DNA of 64,000 bases, from contig NC_030382.2 in the NCBI RefSeq assembly GCF_001625215.2, positions 27,328,610-27,392,609 of the forward strand, given 5' to 3'. This stretch comes from Daucus carota subsp. sativus (Eukaryota > Streptophyta > Magnoliopsida > Apiales > Apiaceae). The notes under the pieces are model-generated. The model was not told the DNA's origin and ran no database searches. It worked only from the letters and a program-made list of their open reading frames with translations. Numbering within the stretch: the stretch's first letter is position 1; the number at the start of each line of letters is the position of its first letter. Made by a program: the position numbers and the translations under genes. Of the stretch, positions 26,201-37,849 are shown one piece after another.

Positions 26201-27783
26201 TGTTCAAGTCATTAAGTATCAGTACTACCTGGTTGGTCGACCAAAGTTTAGCTCTGTGAATTCCCTAGTAAAATTGTAATTTTGTTATGTTGAATACGAA
26301 TGATATGGACTTGTCATATATAAAACCATCATTTTTGCATTATAGTGTCTAACACATATGTTGATCCCCTATGCCATGTTATAGTGTTGAGTGCTAGCAG
26401 AGGTACCACGTCTAGTCAGAGAAGTGCATATAACATGCATGATATTATTTTAAGTAATTAATTTGTGGGCAAATTTTAAAATGTCTACTTGACATTTGAG
26501 TTGCGCCAGTGTTTGGGAGGAGTTGGGAATTTAAATTTTTGTTTCTTTTATGAGCTTGGAATCACTTTGTGTTAGGAGTTAAGATTCTTTGTTTTGTAGT
26601 GTGATGCACAGAGCACCAACTATCATCAGTTTAGAGTTTATATACGATTTCACAACTCTTCATGGTCTAATTTATGCTCAATCGAAAACCTTGTGAGAGG
26701 TGTCTATGAGTCCTTATAAACATAGTAGTTGGAATCAACTAATGGTCTGTTTTGGAACTTGGTATTCATTTGAAATTCTGGATTTGATACAAAAGACATT
26801 TAGATTCCCCAAAAGAATTGGGATTTGGATTTGATTCAGTCTTTGACATCCAAATACATGCAAAAATTTGTAGAACTTAATACATATCATTTAAATGAAT
26901 TCCATGTTCTTGAAAACAAATATAGGTTATTTAGATGATACATCTCCATGCTATCACACGAAACTCTGTTCAGATTGATTTGGGTTGTGGCCATGAGTTT
27001 CATTACTCAAATTGCCGTTCCTTATTGTGCATGTACAGAATCTAATACCCGCCACAAAAGATTAACAGGTGGTCCTGGTTTCTAAATGCAGTATCACAAG
27101 TAGAGTTGGGGGTCTTGCATCTGGTTGACAACCAAAATCCTCAAATTACAGTTTTGATGGACTGTGAAGGGTTGACTTCTCTAGGATTTCCCATGCAAAT
27201 GATGCGATCGTGTTCTACACTTCTGCAAGATAATTTTCCAAACCGTCTTGGTTGTCTGCTTGTTATACGACTTCCTCCAGTAGCCCGAGTTATTGCACAA
27301 ACTGTGATTCAAGTAAGGGCGTTGTCTATTAACAAATTTGAATTTAATATTATCTTACATATAATCGTAATCAATCAGTTATCATGTAGTGTTGTAATCC
27401 TATCTATGCATATCTTCTGACCTCCACAGGTTCTGAAGCCTATTACTCGTCAGAAGTTGAATGTCATTGGAGGGATGTACGAAGATATTCTCCATTCACA
27501 TCTCCAAACACTTCCATCATATCTTGGTGGAGCATGCATGTGTACCACGTGTGTGAACCTCAACACCTGGTCCATGCAGCCGTCTCATATAAATGAGGCA
27601 GCTAGAAGTCAACAGAGAAATGAACAAGATGCTAGCAGTGAAAATTTTCTATTACCTCATTCTCATACCCCAATCGATACTTACACCAATGGTAACTACG
27701 ACCATGTTTTGAGAACAGCAGTTATAACCATCCTCATCATCTGGGCTATAATTGCATTACTAAGTGGCCTAACTGAAACCTGA
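20218..27783 (+). CDS. CRAL-TRIO (SEC14-like) protein with C-terminal membrane anchor
   Basis: Six exons: 20218-20571, 22245-22417, 23602-23697, 25502-25758, 27092-27312 and 27430-27783, all GT..AG and in frame, giving 484 residues. The N-terminal third (about 60-130) contains KYPFIWSGLQALQ and SPFKWMQRW, unfamiliar but well structured. The CRAL-TRIO lipid-binding fold spans about 250-420: ITVLMDCEGL, then LQDNFPNRLGCLLVIRLPPVARV, VLKPITRQKLNVIGG, and LPSYLGG where SEC14 proteins read LP.EYGG. A hydrophobic helix near 460-480 (VITILIIWAIIALLSGL) with a five-residue tail suggests a tail anchor. SEC14 proteins bind or transfer phosphatidylinositol and other lipids; the cargo here is unknown. 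It resembles the plant SEC14 cytosolic factor family of about 480 residues (perhaps the At3g46450 type, from memory). Non-coding 5' exons are possible. Confidence 0.88.
20608..20700. repeat. Poly(C), C5A, CA and poly(A) compound tract in intron 1
   Basis: About 28 consecutive C residues run into CCCCCA units, a CA repeat, a poly(A) run and AAT units. The opposite strand is a long poly(G). It lies about 37 bases after the splice donor of exon 1. Such a run is error-prone in sequencing, so its exact length is doubtful. Confidence 0.9.
22637..23100. mobile_element. Possible MITE remnant in intron 2 of the CRAL-TRIO gene
   Basis: Starts TTAGGCCGTGTTTGTTTAATT, typical of GGCC(G/T)TGTTTG-type DNA transposon ends, with a second similar phrase (GCCATGTTTGTTTTGTTGG) near 22770 and repeated GGATTATAA wording. 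No matching inverted right end was found, so it is degraded or the reading is wrong. Confidence 0.3.
26151..26210. repeat. 30-bp unit in two tandem copies, intron 4
   Basis: ATTACATGAATAAGGCC.. (26151-26180) is followed by ATTACACGAATAAGGCT.. (26181-26210), each ending GTTCAAGTC. The tRNA B-box-like GTTCAAGTC suggests a SINE scrap. Confidence 0.7.
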
Positions 27784-30700
27784 ATTCTTTCCTGTGAGGT
27801 ACGAGTCCTACCTATATATCTCACAGGGCCACCATCTTCTCAAAGCTGCATGCTCATGTATTTGATAAATTCGCTGTTGTCTGTTGACATTTCTTGTTCA
27901 ATATTGACACATAGATATAGATATGTATAATAATAATAATATGTGTATGTGTTGAATTAAGTTGTTTTGTATTCTGCTGATATAGGTAGAACACATATGT
28001 AAGCCTAGACTTCACTGACTTGAGATGTTCTGTAGGTTAAACTATTCTTGCAATGTTGAGAGAATAAATTAGTAGTAATGTTTTAATAGTTCTCCATACA
28101 CTTTATTTAACTGAAAACTAGAAGATATCGATAGTGCACCTACACATATGTATAACAAAAAATTTGAATATGTTTGATTGCTTCCAGTGCTTCTTATATT
28201 GACCTTTACTTCTTTTCCGTCTTGTACTATCATTGTATCATCTCATTCAATATCTTATTTTCTGTTCATTTTACTTTGGGGATTGGGCGAAGATGGGATC
28301 TAGAAAGTTTGGGTAATAAATTAAAAGGTAGCTGTTTGAGTTGCAAGCATATACTGATAGGAGACAATGGGACGTAAAATAAAGCTTCTCTAGTGAAGCA
28401 GCAGGTCATCAACTTCCCTGAAGTTTATGGTGATAGGATTTGTGCATGAGTGCAGTAGCAGAAGTATGTTAGGGTGTGGCCGGCCCTGAGATCCTGGCAC
28501 TTTATAATCTTACTGAATTAGTAGTTTTTGACAGTTTGAAGTATGAACTTTGAATCATTTTCCCAGTAATTTTGAAGCATGTCTTCTTCCAATAATGTCA
28601 TATAGTGCTGGGCACTGGTTTGACTCTCCTATGTATGATCCATGACCACTACTGCTGGCTATACACATATTTCCTTAATCCTTACATTGCCTGCCCTTGT
28701 GATTTAACCGCTTGAGTAGCGGATCAGGATAAACCCAACTTTGCAGGATAGATGCAGCAGAAAACTTGTTTCTAATTGTCAGGTTCCGATGTATTCATAG
28801 CCTTCTCAGCTTCTCAAGCCCTAGCTAAAGTCACTTTCTTTTTTTGTTATGATTGTCTATTTTCATTTGGGGTGGTTTAGCTGACTTGAATGGTTAGAGG
28901 GTTGGAGCATTGGAAATTTGTTCAATGTGAATCCCACGTCCTTTACCAGAAATTCAGCATTCGTGCGTCAAGGGTCGTCCTAAAGTATTAACTAAGGATT
29001 GGCTTCAAAAGATGTAGCATTACAATGTATTAGATTATGATGCACTGATTAAAGGTGGTAAGGAATTAATGATTTGATGGGGGTTCAAACTTAAGATTCA
29101 TACCCTGTAAAAAAGACCTTAGGGTGATTCTTGAGCCAACAACACTAGGCAAAGCTTTCTGAGCCTAACAGCTGTCAAGCTCTATTACGAAATTTACTAT
29201 AAACATTAGGGGTATAAGAAAGTCAATCTTGTCGAGTGAACCATTAGAGTACAAGGAAAGCTCAACCCGGTCTGTAAGCTAATTAGATAGTTAACGATGA
29301 CAAGTAATTTTAATGTACCAATGTAGTACCGGAACTTGGCTAATCAGCCCTGGTAGCTGTACCTAAAAATTCCTTATCAAGAGAAGGTCAGCCGACATTG
29401 GACAAAACATATTCCTAAGGTTTTTCCTTGAAGTTTCCACCTTGGCTATGGAAGAAAAGGGTCAAAAATGAATGGCATGGTGAGCTTGATAATATGAGTA
29501 TTGGGGAGGCCACTATATGGTACTGCTAGTTTCGTACATGGAAAGTAGAAAGGTTGGTAGTGTGGCCTTTCAGCCTCTGAAGAGTACAAGTGACGTGGGG
29601 AACAAAAAGTTGTAATCTTGATAGGTTATCACCATAAACCTCTTTATACAGAACCCCCAGGTTTCTTCCCTTCTCTTTGCTTTTTGCTTCCTTCTTATGC
29701 ACAGACCTAATTCTTTTTTCCCTGTATGGGTTGAATCCACATCATTCTAGTCGACTAATTGGACTCTGGCATCAGAAAATAGAAAATCAACGGGAGTAAT
29801 CATAATGTTTAGTGTGCTGGTATGCCTAGATGTATTTATTTTTACTTCATTACCAGTGGACTAATATTATTATTTTGTCTGAGATCCATGCTTAAACTGC
29901 TAGTGGTGGACATTGCACTAGATTTGTGGAAACAATTCTGATATCACGTTTGTTTATGCTCTTGCTTAGTTTTAGTAATGCTAGACATCATCTTTGTCTA
30001 TATACTATATTATCAACTCATCTTATTAACTGACAGATGATAAAGCCTGACTGTTGACTGTTTAGTTCAGTGCTTTTATTCATTATTCTCATTATTTATG
30101 CATGTTTTCGGGGTATTTTAATTAATAAGTGTGTCCTTGTGTACACGAGGATGCAGGTCTGCGCCGCTTGAATATGTGTGTCTGGTGGAGTCGATTGTAG
30201 CTGAGGATTTTTCAAGCGAGTGGAAGGACACTCTGAAATGCAATTACAAAGAGGCGTTTTGTTCAATCTGTTGTTGAATCGAATAGTACGTAGCACTTTT
30301 GTATTTAGTGCCAATGGCTTGAAATTCACAGTGCTTAAAATTTGTAAATCTGTTGAATGTCAGTCGCTAGCATGATGAAATCATGTAAGAATTCAAGTAA
30401 TGCTAAAAATGTATACGTAATTTTTCAAGTCCAAGGATAACTGGGTGATTCAAATCATGATCTTGTTGCCAGAAAGATGGAGTCCGAGTGAAAATTCAAA
30501 CTCGTGACTCCGTCAGTCGGAAAAAAAGGCGGGCATGAGCCTCTACAACAGAGCTGTCCAAATTTGATGAGAATCAAAAGCACAAAACCATGAAGAAAAC
30601 CTGATGTTGCCGTTACACTGAGGGTTCCCACCATGGTGGCTTTGTCAGGAAGTGACGCCAATTCTCAACAAAAACCTTTCTGCTGCAATCTTTTCAAGTC

Positions 30701-31331
30701 AGCCACATACATAAAGCTAGATTTTAATAATCAAAGTTTTGTTAATAATATACCAGTAATAAAACCTAAGACCTAACCCAAGTGGCTTTGCTCACTAAAA
30801 TTATAAAATTTGAATTAAAATGCTTAAATAAAATCACTTAATTCTCAGGATTAACTTTATAAGCATGTATAAATGAAGAGTGGATGATCACACAATCTGC
30901 TTTAACTGATTTCTTGGAGATTTTGAGGCAAATACCCCACTTGACTCTTCCTCCTCCTCAAGAGATCTCCATCTCGTGGTTATGGACGTAAACAAGGCCC
31001 TCTAAAAGTAGCAATGTAATGGAAATCCCAAGTATAACCCACTTCTAGTAACTGTCTAATTAGGAGTATTAATTACCAGTAGATGTCAACAAGTTTGTTT
31101 ATCCAGATTTTGTTCATGTCATTTTCACACATTCTTTTTCGTGTTATTTGGTTACGGATTGTCTCATCACATTTACTTGGCTTTTCTGTTATAGCTAGAG
31201 ATTTTGTAAAGTATGCAATCTACTGCGGTTGGTAGTATCAGCTTTTAGTCCATAACTGCTTGACATGGTAAAATGGATTAAATTCGAAAAATCGATCTAA
31301 AATATGCGAAACCCGATATGAATTATTCGAA
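27784..31331. other. 3' flank and long spacer without a called gene
   Basis: The first few hundred bases are probably the 3' UTR of the CRAL-TRIO gene. The rest has moderate AT content and no family I recognise. A 40-codon open stretch following an AG dinucleotide near 30152-30276 could be a stray exon but has no supporting partner. Confidence 0.5.
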
Positions 31332-31339
31332 ATATGTGC

Positions 31340-31504
31340 TTGTATCCTCTTGGTCACCTGGTAAAAGAGAGGACTTGTATCCTCTTGATCACAGGTTCGA
31401 CTCTTAAAAAGAGGAGAATTTGTGATTATGCCTCCTGGACCAGTACCTGTCGTTTAAGTGCGGTTTATCTTGGTTTACCCTAAAGATAGTGAAAAAAAAT
31501 AAAT
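31340..31504 (+). repeat. tRNA-derived SINE with target duplication
   Basis: Contains a B-box-like GGTTCGACTC near 31393 and a downstream body AAGTGCGGTTTATCTTGG shared with the SINE at 32446, and ends in poly(A). ATATGTGC lies directly before (31332-31339) and after (31505-31512). The head carries an internal duplication of TTGTATCCTCTTG(G/A)TCAC. The 3' sequence after GGTTTACC differs from that of the 32446 copy. Confidence 0.65.
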
Positions 31505-31595
31505 ATATGTGCAATCAAGATGTGAATACGTTAAAAACAAATAAAAATATGTGCAATCAAGATATGAATTAAATAAATCAAAATTCAGAGGAAGG
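31498..31595. repeat. Approx. 47-bp tandem duplication after the SINE
   Basis: ATATGTGCAATCAAGATGTGAAT and ATATGTGCAATCAAGATATGAAT follow one another at a spacing of about 47 bp. The first includes the SINE target duplication. Confidence 0.6.
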
Positions 31596-32445
31596 ACGTA
31601 ATTAGATGATGTATGTTATTTGCATTGTAACAGAAAAATATCGGGAATCTATTTTAAAAAGTAAATACAATTACAAATCATTTCAATATTCCACTAATTA
31701 AGTATTTATGCATCATATCTATAAGTTTGAAAAGTAAAATATCTGTTAAAAGAAATAGTCTAAAAATAAACTAAAATAAAAGTGCTCGCAAAAATCGGGT
31801 AATTGTTTGGTAATATTTTTGATATTTACATGTTTTGAGATATAATATAAAAAAATATTTTCGGTGACGTTTGATATTGGAATTTTTGACAGCTTCTTAT
31901 TAAATGAAAAGTAGTTTTTTTTCTAAAAGTACGAGGAACCTGCTTTCTCTATTCTGTTGAGAAAAGCGGTTTTCAAATTTATCAAATATTTTTTACATAT
32001 TTCTTGTAAAAAAGCTGTTATTGTTAACAACACTATCAAACGGGCCCTAAGCATCTTATAATGATTTTATCATCGTCATCTTTGTATAAAATATAATTTT
32101 ATACATGTTTATTTTACAAATTAGGATTTTGGTTGCAATTAACTTGATGAAGGAAGATAGTCAAAATGATGTATGTCATTTGCTATTGTGATGGATTTTT
32201 TAAAAGGAAAATAGTTTTTTTAGCAACCAACTTATTGTGTCTAGAAATTTACCATTCAACTATAATTTTTTTCCCTTTTTTAAAAGTTGATCTTACGTTA
32301 ATGCATGATAGTATTTATTCAAAATTACGAGAGTATCACAAAACGATTAAACCTATAATAATTTACATATTATTAACAACTTATAGCATTAATAAAGAAA
32401 ACAATCATATATTAGATCATATTATAGATTTCTTGTAACTGAAGC

Positions 32446-32574
32446 ACTAGTCGCGATTAGGTGCGGTTTACCTTGGTTCACGTAGTTTGCAGGCTATTGC
32501 GTGAGCTCGTGGGTTTACCCAGTGCGCACCCAAAGGGTAGCGGCTGCGGGTTCCTACGTTAAAAAAAAAAAAAA
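32446..32574 (+). repeat. 5'-truncated SINE with poly(A) tail
   Basis: Contains GTGCGGTTTACCTTGGTTCAC, GTGGGTTTACCCAGTGCGC and GGGTAGCGGCTGCGGG followed by A14, a widespread plant SINE 3' region. The tRNA-like head is missing. It shares the GTGCGGTTTA(C/T)CTTGG block with the SINE at 31340. Confidence 0.65.
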
Positions 32575-32946
32575 CAAATGTTGAAGATTGAGTTAGTATT
32601 TTATCACCTTAACGCCGTATAAAAATGCCTCAAATTTAGTGTTGAGAACATTATATTAAGAAATTATATATTAGCGTTTAAAAAAAATATATTTTTATAC
32701 ACAATAACATCCTCAACATACCAATCACTTTTCATCCACTAAACACCAACACTCACGTTAATCTTGACAGTCGAATTTCGAGAAACAGACTATTAAGCTA
32801 GTTATAAGTAAACTATTATTGTAATGGAAGAAATAGTATATGTTCTGAGTTTGATAGTTATTAAAAATAATGAATATCAACCTAGTGAGTTAAGTGCTAT
32901 ATGCACTTTTTTAACCTGTTTGACACACTATCATGTATTTTGGATA

Positions 32947-33514
32947 TGTTAGGATAAAACAGAAAAGTGTTTAAATTTTACTTTAGTAAAAGATTTACAG
33001 ATTTGAAAGATTCGTAACATCGTTTGTTACGCAGGAAGATTCATTTATGCATCAGGAGATCATCACAATGAAGCGACAAGGAATAATGCAGCTGACTGAA
33101 ACTGATGACCGCATCAGTAAGCGGATACTTGATCAGTATCAAGTATAATCAGTATCTAGAGATTGAGTTTGAGAAGAAAAGAAAGAAGATTGATACGGTA
33201 TAGCTTATTTATAGGTATATATTTCTGGTGGAGTAAATCAAGTTAGTAATTGTAAAAGCTGTGTGCTATATAAACACAGATTATTAGGTCTTACAAAGAT
33301 ACAGGTAAGAAGCACAAACACGAGTAATATTTGTGTAACCTAGCAACTTTTAAGAATATTTTTCTTGAGAGAGTATTGTAACAGTTCTTATTGTGATTAA
33401 TAAGATCTGAGTTAAGTTAAATCTTGTTTGTTGTTTAAATCAACCTATTCGACATTCGATTGATCAATATATAGAATTCCGCTTAAGTCTATTGAGTCAA
33501 ATCAAGTCCTAACA
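32947..33514 (+). mobile_element. Solo LTR, probably Ty1/copia type
   Basis: It begins TGTTAGGA and ends TCCTAACA, the short inverted TG..CA border of an LTR. Inside is a TATATAA box (about 33268) followed by sequence suited to transcription start and polyadenylation. No second LTR, primer site or polyprotein lies nearby. The five bases on each side (GGATA and TCGTT) do not match. Confidence 0.6.
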
Positions 33515-35400
33515 TCGTTCAAATTTTATTCGTATGGAGTGTCGTCAATATCGATGATATCATTACAATTTCACATTGCACAAAAAAAAATTCAACAAAT
33601 AAATTCGATATATAAGATATCATATGTTAACGAAAGTGCAATTTTTATGGGAATAAAAGATTGTCAAATCTTTCAATAAACTATTTTATGGGGATCTTTA
33701 AGTTTTTTTTTAAAAAAAAAATGCCACCAATATTCAATTTTCAACATATTTGACAAATCACATGTGTAAATCTATTTTATATCAATTTTGACATTATATT
33801 TAAAATTTTGAATAAGACCAAAGTCTTTTATCCTCCAATCTATCATTCACAACCGATAAACTAAGAATCTGATCATAATAATTGTCCATAAAAATAATTT
33901 TAATTAATGACTTGTCCCGTTAAGTATTCTACAAGTCAAATCAATAAAATAAATGAGTTACTAATAGTAATTCACATTATTTTAACTTTTAGTCCTTCAA
34001 TCGTATAATTGTCAACTAACCTCCACCTTTTATTAAAATATTTCTCTACATGTAAGAAAAAGTTGAAGAGCTTTTTCGCCACAACGTACAAAGTAACATG
34101 ATTTTTAACCCATATGAATTTACAAAATCTGGATAGCATATGCATCTTCATACCTACTTGGTAAGAAATTTTTATTAAGAAATACAAGATTTTCAAAATA
34201 TAATTATCTTTACATGAATAACACATAGTTATAATTTTTTATGTGTGTCATTTTTTCTTCGTATAAGACCCCTCATAATATTGAGCTAATAATCTATGGA
34301 GGATTTTCATTATTTTTTTTGAATTTTAAAGTATTGCATAGTTTTGGTGAGAAAATTGGTTGAATGATAATTGATAACTTGTTTATCGACAAGGAAACTG
34401 AAAAATGATAATCTTTTAACCCATAAATTTATTCAAAACCTAATTTTTAATGGAGTTAAAAATTTCACATATTTTTTTCATGATTCCTATTCGAAGGGCC
34501 AGATTATTTTCTAAAAAGTCACCATCTTATCCTCTAAATATTAGTCAGATAGTTATATAATCAAGTAATACCAACTTCCCGTTACATATTTCAAATTGTT
34601 AGAGTTTATCTCATATGCACACATATAAAAATCATGGACTCATTTTAATAAGAGTATATATTGAACTTGTGATCTTCATGCAACGAATTTATTATTTGCA
34701 AAATTTAAAAATGATACAATGAAATTCTAAACCAAACTTTAAACATGTAATTCTATTGCCTCTTCTTGTAAAATAAGGAATGATTGCACAAAAAAATAGA
34801 GATAAACGGTTATCTTGATGTAGTTCACATCGAAATTGATTATCTTCATGACTTCTAATTTAGGAAAATTATAATTTGACAATATATGCATAATTCATAA
34901 TCGTGACATGAAAAATAAGCTAGTTTGTGCTCCATTATAAACATTAATCATACCAAATTTGAGAGAAACACGTAAATCATTTGGATATGTATTTTTGTCA
35001 TAAATTGAAGATCATGAAAATCAATAATGACATTATGCAAAATTATTCTATTTGGTAATAACACACAATATGAGTATGAAATCACCTTATTCATTGATAG
35101 TGGCATACGATTAGCCAAGCATTTAGATATTATCTTATAAATAATCGAATAAAGCTAATCTGATAAAAATCCTCGTTTTATAAACTTTAGAATTCAATTT
35201 ATGAAATTTTGAATTAAGTGCATAGATATTTTACTAATACATGAAAGAGACACACTATCGTTCAAGACTCAAAGCAAATATCTAAAAGCACATTCAATCA
35301 AATTTTCAAAGCAATCCACATCTGTTCAAATTAAATTCAATTAATAATGAATTAATAATGAAGAAGTATGATAAAATGATTTCTTTTTTCCTGAGCATGG
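33515..35400. other. AT-rich spacer, no gene seen
   Basis: No recognisable domain on either strand. An 84-codon minus-strand frame (33972-34226) is basic and lacks any motif I know. Confidence 0.5.
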
Positions 35401-35402
35401 TG

Positions 35403-35518
35403 TTAGAACCCTGTTCAGAGAAGTTTTTGCTGGTATTGACCCAGATTTGGATGCTCAAGTAAAATTTGGAGCATTCCAAAAACTAGGATATCCTACTACA
35501 TGAAGACAGATGGTCTGA
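35403..35518 (+). pseudogene. psbB: Plastid psbB 3' fragment (nuclear insertion)
   Basis: The frame reads [22 protein letters not shown], the conserved C-terminus of the photosystem II CP47 protein. An in-frame TGA replaces a codon near the end and a few substitutions are present, so it is a decayed nuclear copy of chloroplast DNA. Only the last few dozen codons are present. Confidence 0.85.
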
Positions 35519-35528
35519 TATAGCATTC

Positions 35529-35627
35529 CCGGACCTCTCGTACTAGGGAAATGTCCTCTCAATGCTCTAACGCCCACACCGGATATGGACCGAACTGTCT
35601 TACGACATTCTGAACCCAGCTCACGTA

Positions 35628-35659
<32 letters not shown>

Positions 35660-35700
35660 AACATACTACAGCCCCAGGTGACGAAGAGCCGACATCGAGT
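35529..35700 (-). pseudogene. rrn23: Plastid 23S rRNA 3' fragment
   Basis: The reverse complement contains GGCTGTAGTATGTTCCAAGG, GCTGTTCGCCCATTAAAGCG, CGGTCCATATCCGGTGTGGG and CCTAGTACGAGAGG. This is the conserved 3' domain of bacterial-type 23S rRNA including the start of the sarcin-ricin loop. It lies next to a psbB fragment, although these are far apart in a normal plastome. Confidence 0.9.
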
Positions 35701-35859
35701 AAAAAGGGACAAGACTAAACCCCTTGTCAGGCTATTGTTCTCTTGTTCCCTCAAAGTTATTGAGTATGACATAGATTTCTCAATAAGATAAATTCTTTTG
35801 AGTGCATGATGGACCCCCCCTGAAAAACATTGGTCTTTTTGATCATTCAAAAATATTTG

Positions 35860-36025
35860 TTTATCTAAAAAAGTCTTAAATAAATAAAAAAGGAGCAAGA
35901 CCGCCTCTTGATAGAACACGAAAGAGGTTATTTCTCCTTTTTTAATATTTCAAGAACTCGTATAGACTAAGACCCGACCTTACCCATTTGTAGATGGAGC
36001 TTCTACAGCAGCTAAGTCTAGGGAT
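35860..36025 (-). pseudogene. psbA: Plastid psbA 3' end and 3' UTR hairpin
   Basis: On the minus strand the last codons read LAAVEAPSTNG followed by TAA (35982-35980), the conserved end of the photosystem II D1 protein. Downstream is the inverted repeat AAAGGAG..CTCCTTTTT (about 35896-35942), the stem-loop typical of the psbA 3' UTR. The homology stops abruptly near 36025. Sequence between 35701 and 35860 is probably also plastid spacer but I cannot place it. Confidence 0.8.
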
Positions 36026-36029
36026 TATC

Positions 36030-36538
36030 TAAAATTGCATTTTTAGAGTAGAAAAAAATATCTCATTAAAAAGTACTGATAGATGTCGTTGCTTTTTGTT
36101 TTTGTGATGAAGGTGTCTTCTTAGCGGTTTTGATCTTGTGCAGCATGTGTTGCTTTTGATGAAGAGGTAAACGAAGTATTGACATGCTCTGAGTTTTGCT
36201 CCATCTCCATCTGAAACAAGTAAATAATCGAATTAAAATTTAATTATGAGAAGAATCTAATTATTTAGAAAATAATCCATATTAATTAGCTCAACAGGCT
36301 TGATATACGTGAAGATTTGAGTGTTATCGTAGAATCTGAAGTAGTTATAGCAGATAGAATATTAGGGATTTAGGGTTTTTGTCATTTGTGGTGCAACTAT
36401 CGACTTGAATAGAGAGAGTCTGATTGATTTTAAGTATTAACCTAACTCAACTTTGGGCTCCTGGGAGCTGGGCTACTCACTGTTGGTGTTTCCTGACGGA
36501 CTATTCGTATTAAACTTTAATGGGCTGAGACTTAAGAG

Positions 36539-36540
<2 letters not shown>
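36030..36540. other. Spacer with a 29-codon open frame
   Basis: On the minus strand a short frame MEMEQNSEHVNTSF.. (about 36211-36122) is open, but it has no recognisable family or partner exon. The rest shows nothing identifiable. Confidence 0.4.

Positions 36541-36589
<49 letters not shown>
36541..36589. repeat. (AT)n microsatellite, left of a MITE
   Basis: Nearly 50 bases of pure AT repeat ending at the left terminus of the element that starts at 36590. Confidence 0.95.
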
Positions 36590-36592
<3 letters not shown>

Positions 36593-37238
36593 AAGTTATT
36601 TGGAGTCCCACTTTTTTTGGAGTTCCCGAAGTCCTAATCCTGATCTTCCATTATATCCTCATCCAAGGGCTGCAGTTTAATCAATTTTTCAATTTGTTCA
36701 AAGTAGTAATTGTAAAAATTATCCAAACTGAGCGAGAGTGTAGCGGCGGTTACATATTGTCGCTGACTTTGTGGGAAAAGAAAATATCCTGCTTTTGTTC
36801 TGCATCTTGTCGATTAATTCTTTTTTTTGTATGTGGGTTTTCGCAACTACATATCTCGAAGGTAACCATCAGGAAGATGCAGTATGTTCATATCTTACTG
36901 AACATAATTTATTATATATTCATTAAATGTGCTCCATTTTCTTTTTTTGATTTCTTACACAGATTAGCAAGACTAGGAGAAGTTAGATAATGAAAGGTCT
37001 ATTTTGCAGGATATTGATTCCAAATTGCAGAATAATTTACAAAAAGAATTGTGTTCCACACTCCACTTGCTCTAGTAGTTCGACACACTAAGCAGAATAT
37101 TGACTAGGATAAGTTATGCTAATAAATTAAGAAAAAAGATTATCTTTTAAATCGTAGCCGTTGCTTTTAAAAACAATCCTTGGGTGGGGAAGTAGGACTC
37201 CAGTAACTCTAAAGAAAGTGGGTTTCCAAGGAACCCAA

Positions 37239-37241
<3 letters not shown>
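36590..37241. mobile_element. MITE flanked on both sides by (TA)n
   Basis: The left end (AAAAGTTATTTGGAGTCCCA, then GGAGTTCCCGAAGTCC) and the right end read in reverse (GAGTTGGGTTCCTTGGAAACCC, then AGAGTTACTGGAGTCC) are imperfect inverted repeats of about 55 bp. Each abuts a long TA tract (36541-36589 and 37242-37289), so the element seems to have inserted into TA sequence. It has no convincing coding capacity. Confidence 0.6.

Positions 37242-37289
<48 letters not shown>
37242..37289. repeat. (TA)n microsatellite, right of the MITE
   Basis: Pure TA repeat of about 48 bases mirroring the one at 36541. Confidence 0.95.
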
Positions 37290-37294
<5 letters not shown>

Positions 37295-37299
37295 TATTT

Positions 37300-37486
37300 T
37301 TGTAAATATATATTAAATATTGTGGTGCGGTTTGAACCGCATTAAAGAAAATTAAAACTGCAATCCACACCGCGCGGTTTGTGAGAAATTCAAACCGCAA
37401 CCGCAGCACGAAAATTAAAAACCGCATTTTGTGGTGCGGTGCGGGCGGTTTATGCGGTTTGGGCGGTTTTTTTATCACCCCTAAGA
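37300..37486. mobile_element. Fragment rich in GCGGTTTG motifs, hAT-like end
   Basis: Repeats of GTGCGGTTTG, AACCGCA and GGGCGGTTT lead to a terminus ATCACCCCTAA, which reads TTAGGGGTGAT on the other strand, a common end of plant hAT-type repeats. The left terminus is not clear. Confidence 0.4.
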
Positions 37487-37849
37487 TCGACCACCCTTTG
37501 TAGAAGTCCGAATACGATTATCTCCTTAACAAGCTTGCAATATATATAAAATTGAGACAATAAGATATCATTCATCTCACTAAGTATTTTGAAAGAAACA
37601 GTCATACATTGAGAAAGATTACATGAAAAAAGCATGTCAATACGTATATACTGGAGGGTTTACTATATTGTATGTATTTTATCACTATAAAATTCTAATA
37701 TTTCATTCTTTTTCCATTCACTAGAGGTCCTGTAATGAAAGTATAGAAAATTTTATCCCCTCATATAGGATATGAGCCCATAACCTCACATAAAATACAA
37801 TACTAAAAGCCCATAAACTACTGTCACTATTCGAATAGGCTATTACTAG

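Noticed and set aside
30152..30276. 40-codon open stretch beginning after AG and ending TGA
   Set aside because: Could be a terminal exon, but no donor partner, domain or codon pattern supports it.
33972..34226. 84-codon basic minus-strand frame
   Set aside because: It looked vaguely like a transposase piece but has no identifiable signature.
35455..35919. 154-codon minus-strand open frame
   Set aside because: It runs across the plastid psbB and 23S rRNA fragments and their junction; the protein is a chance reading of rRNA antisense and spacer.
36122..36211. 29-codon frame starting MEMEQNS
   Set aside because: Too short, with no family match and no convincing splice partner.
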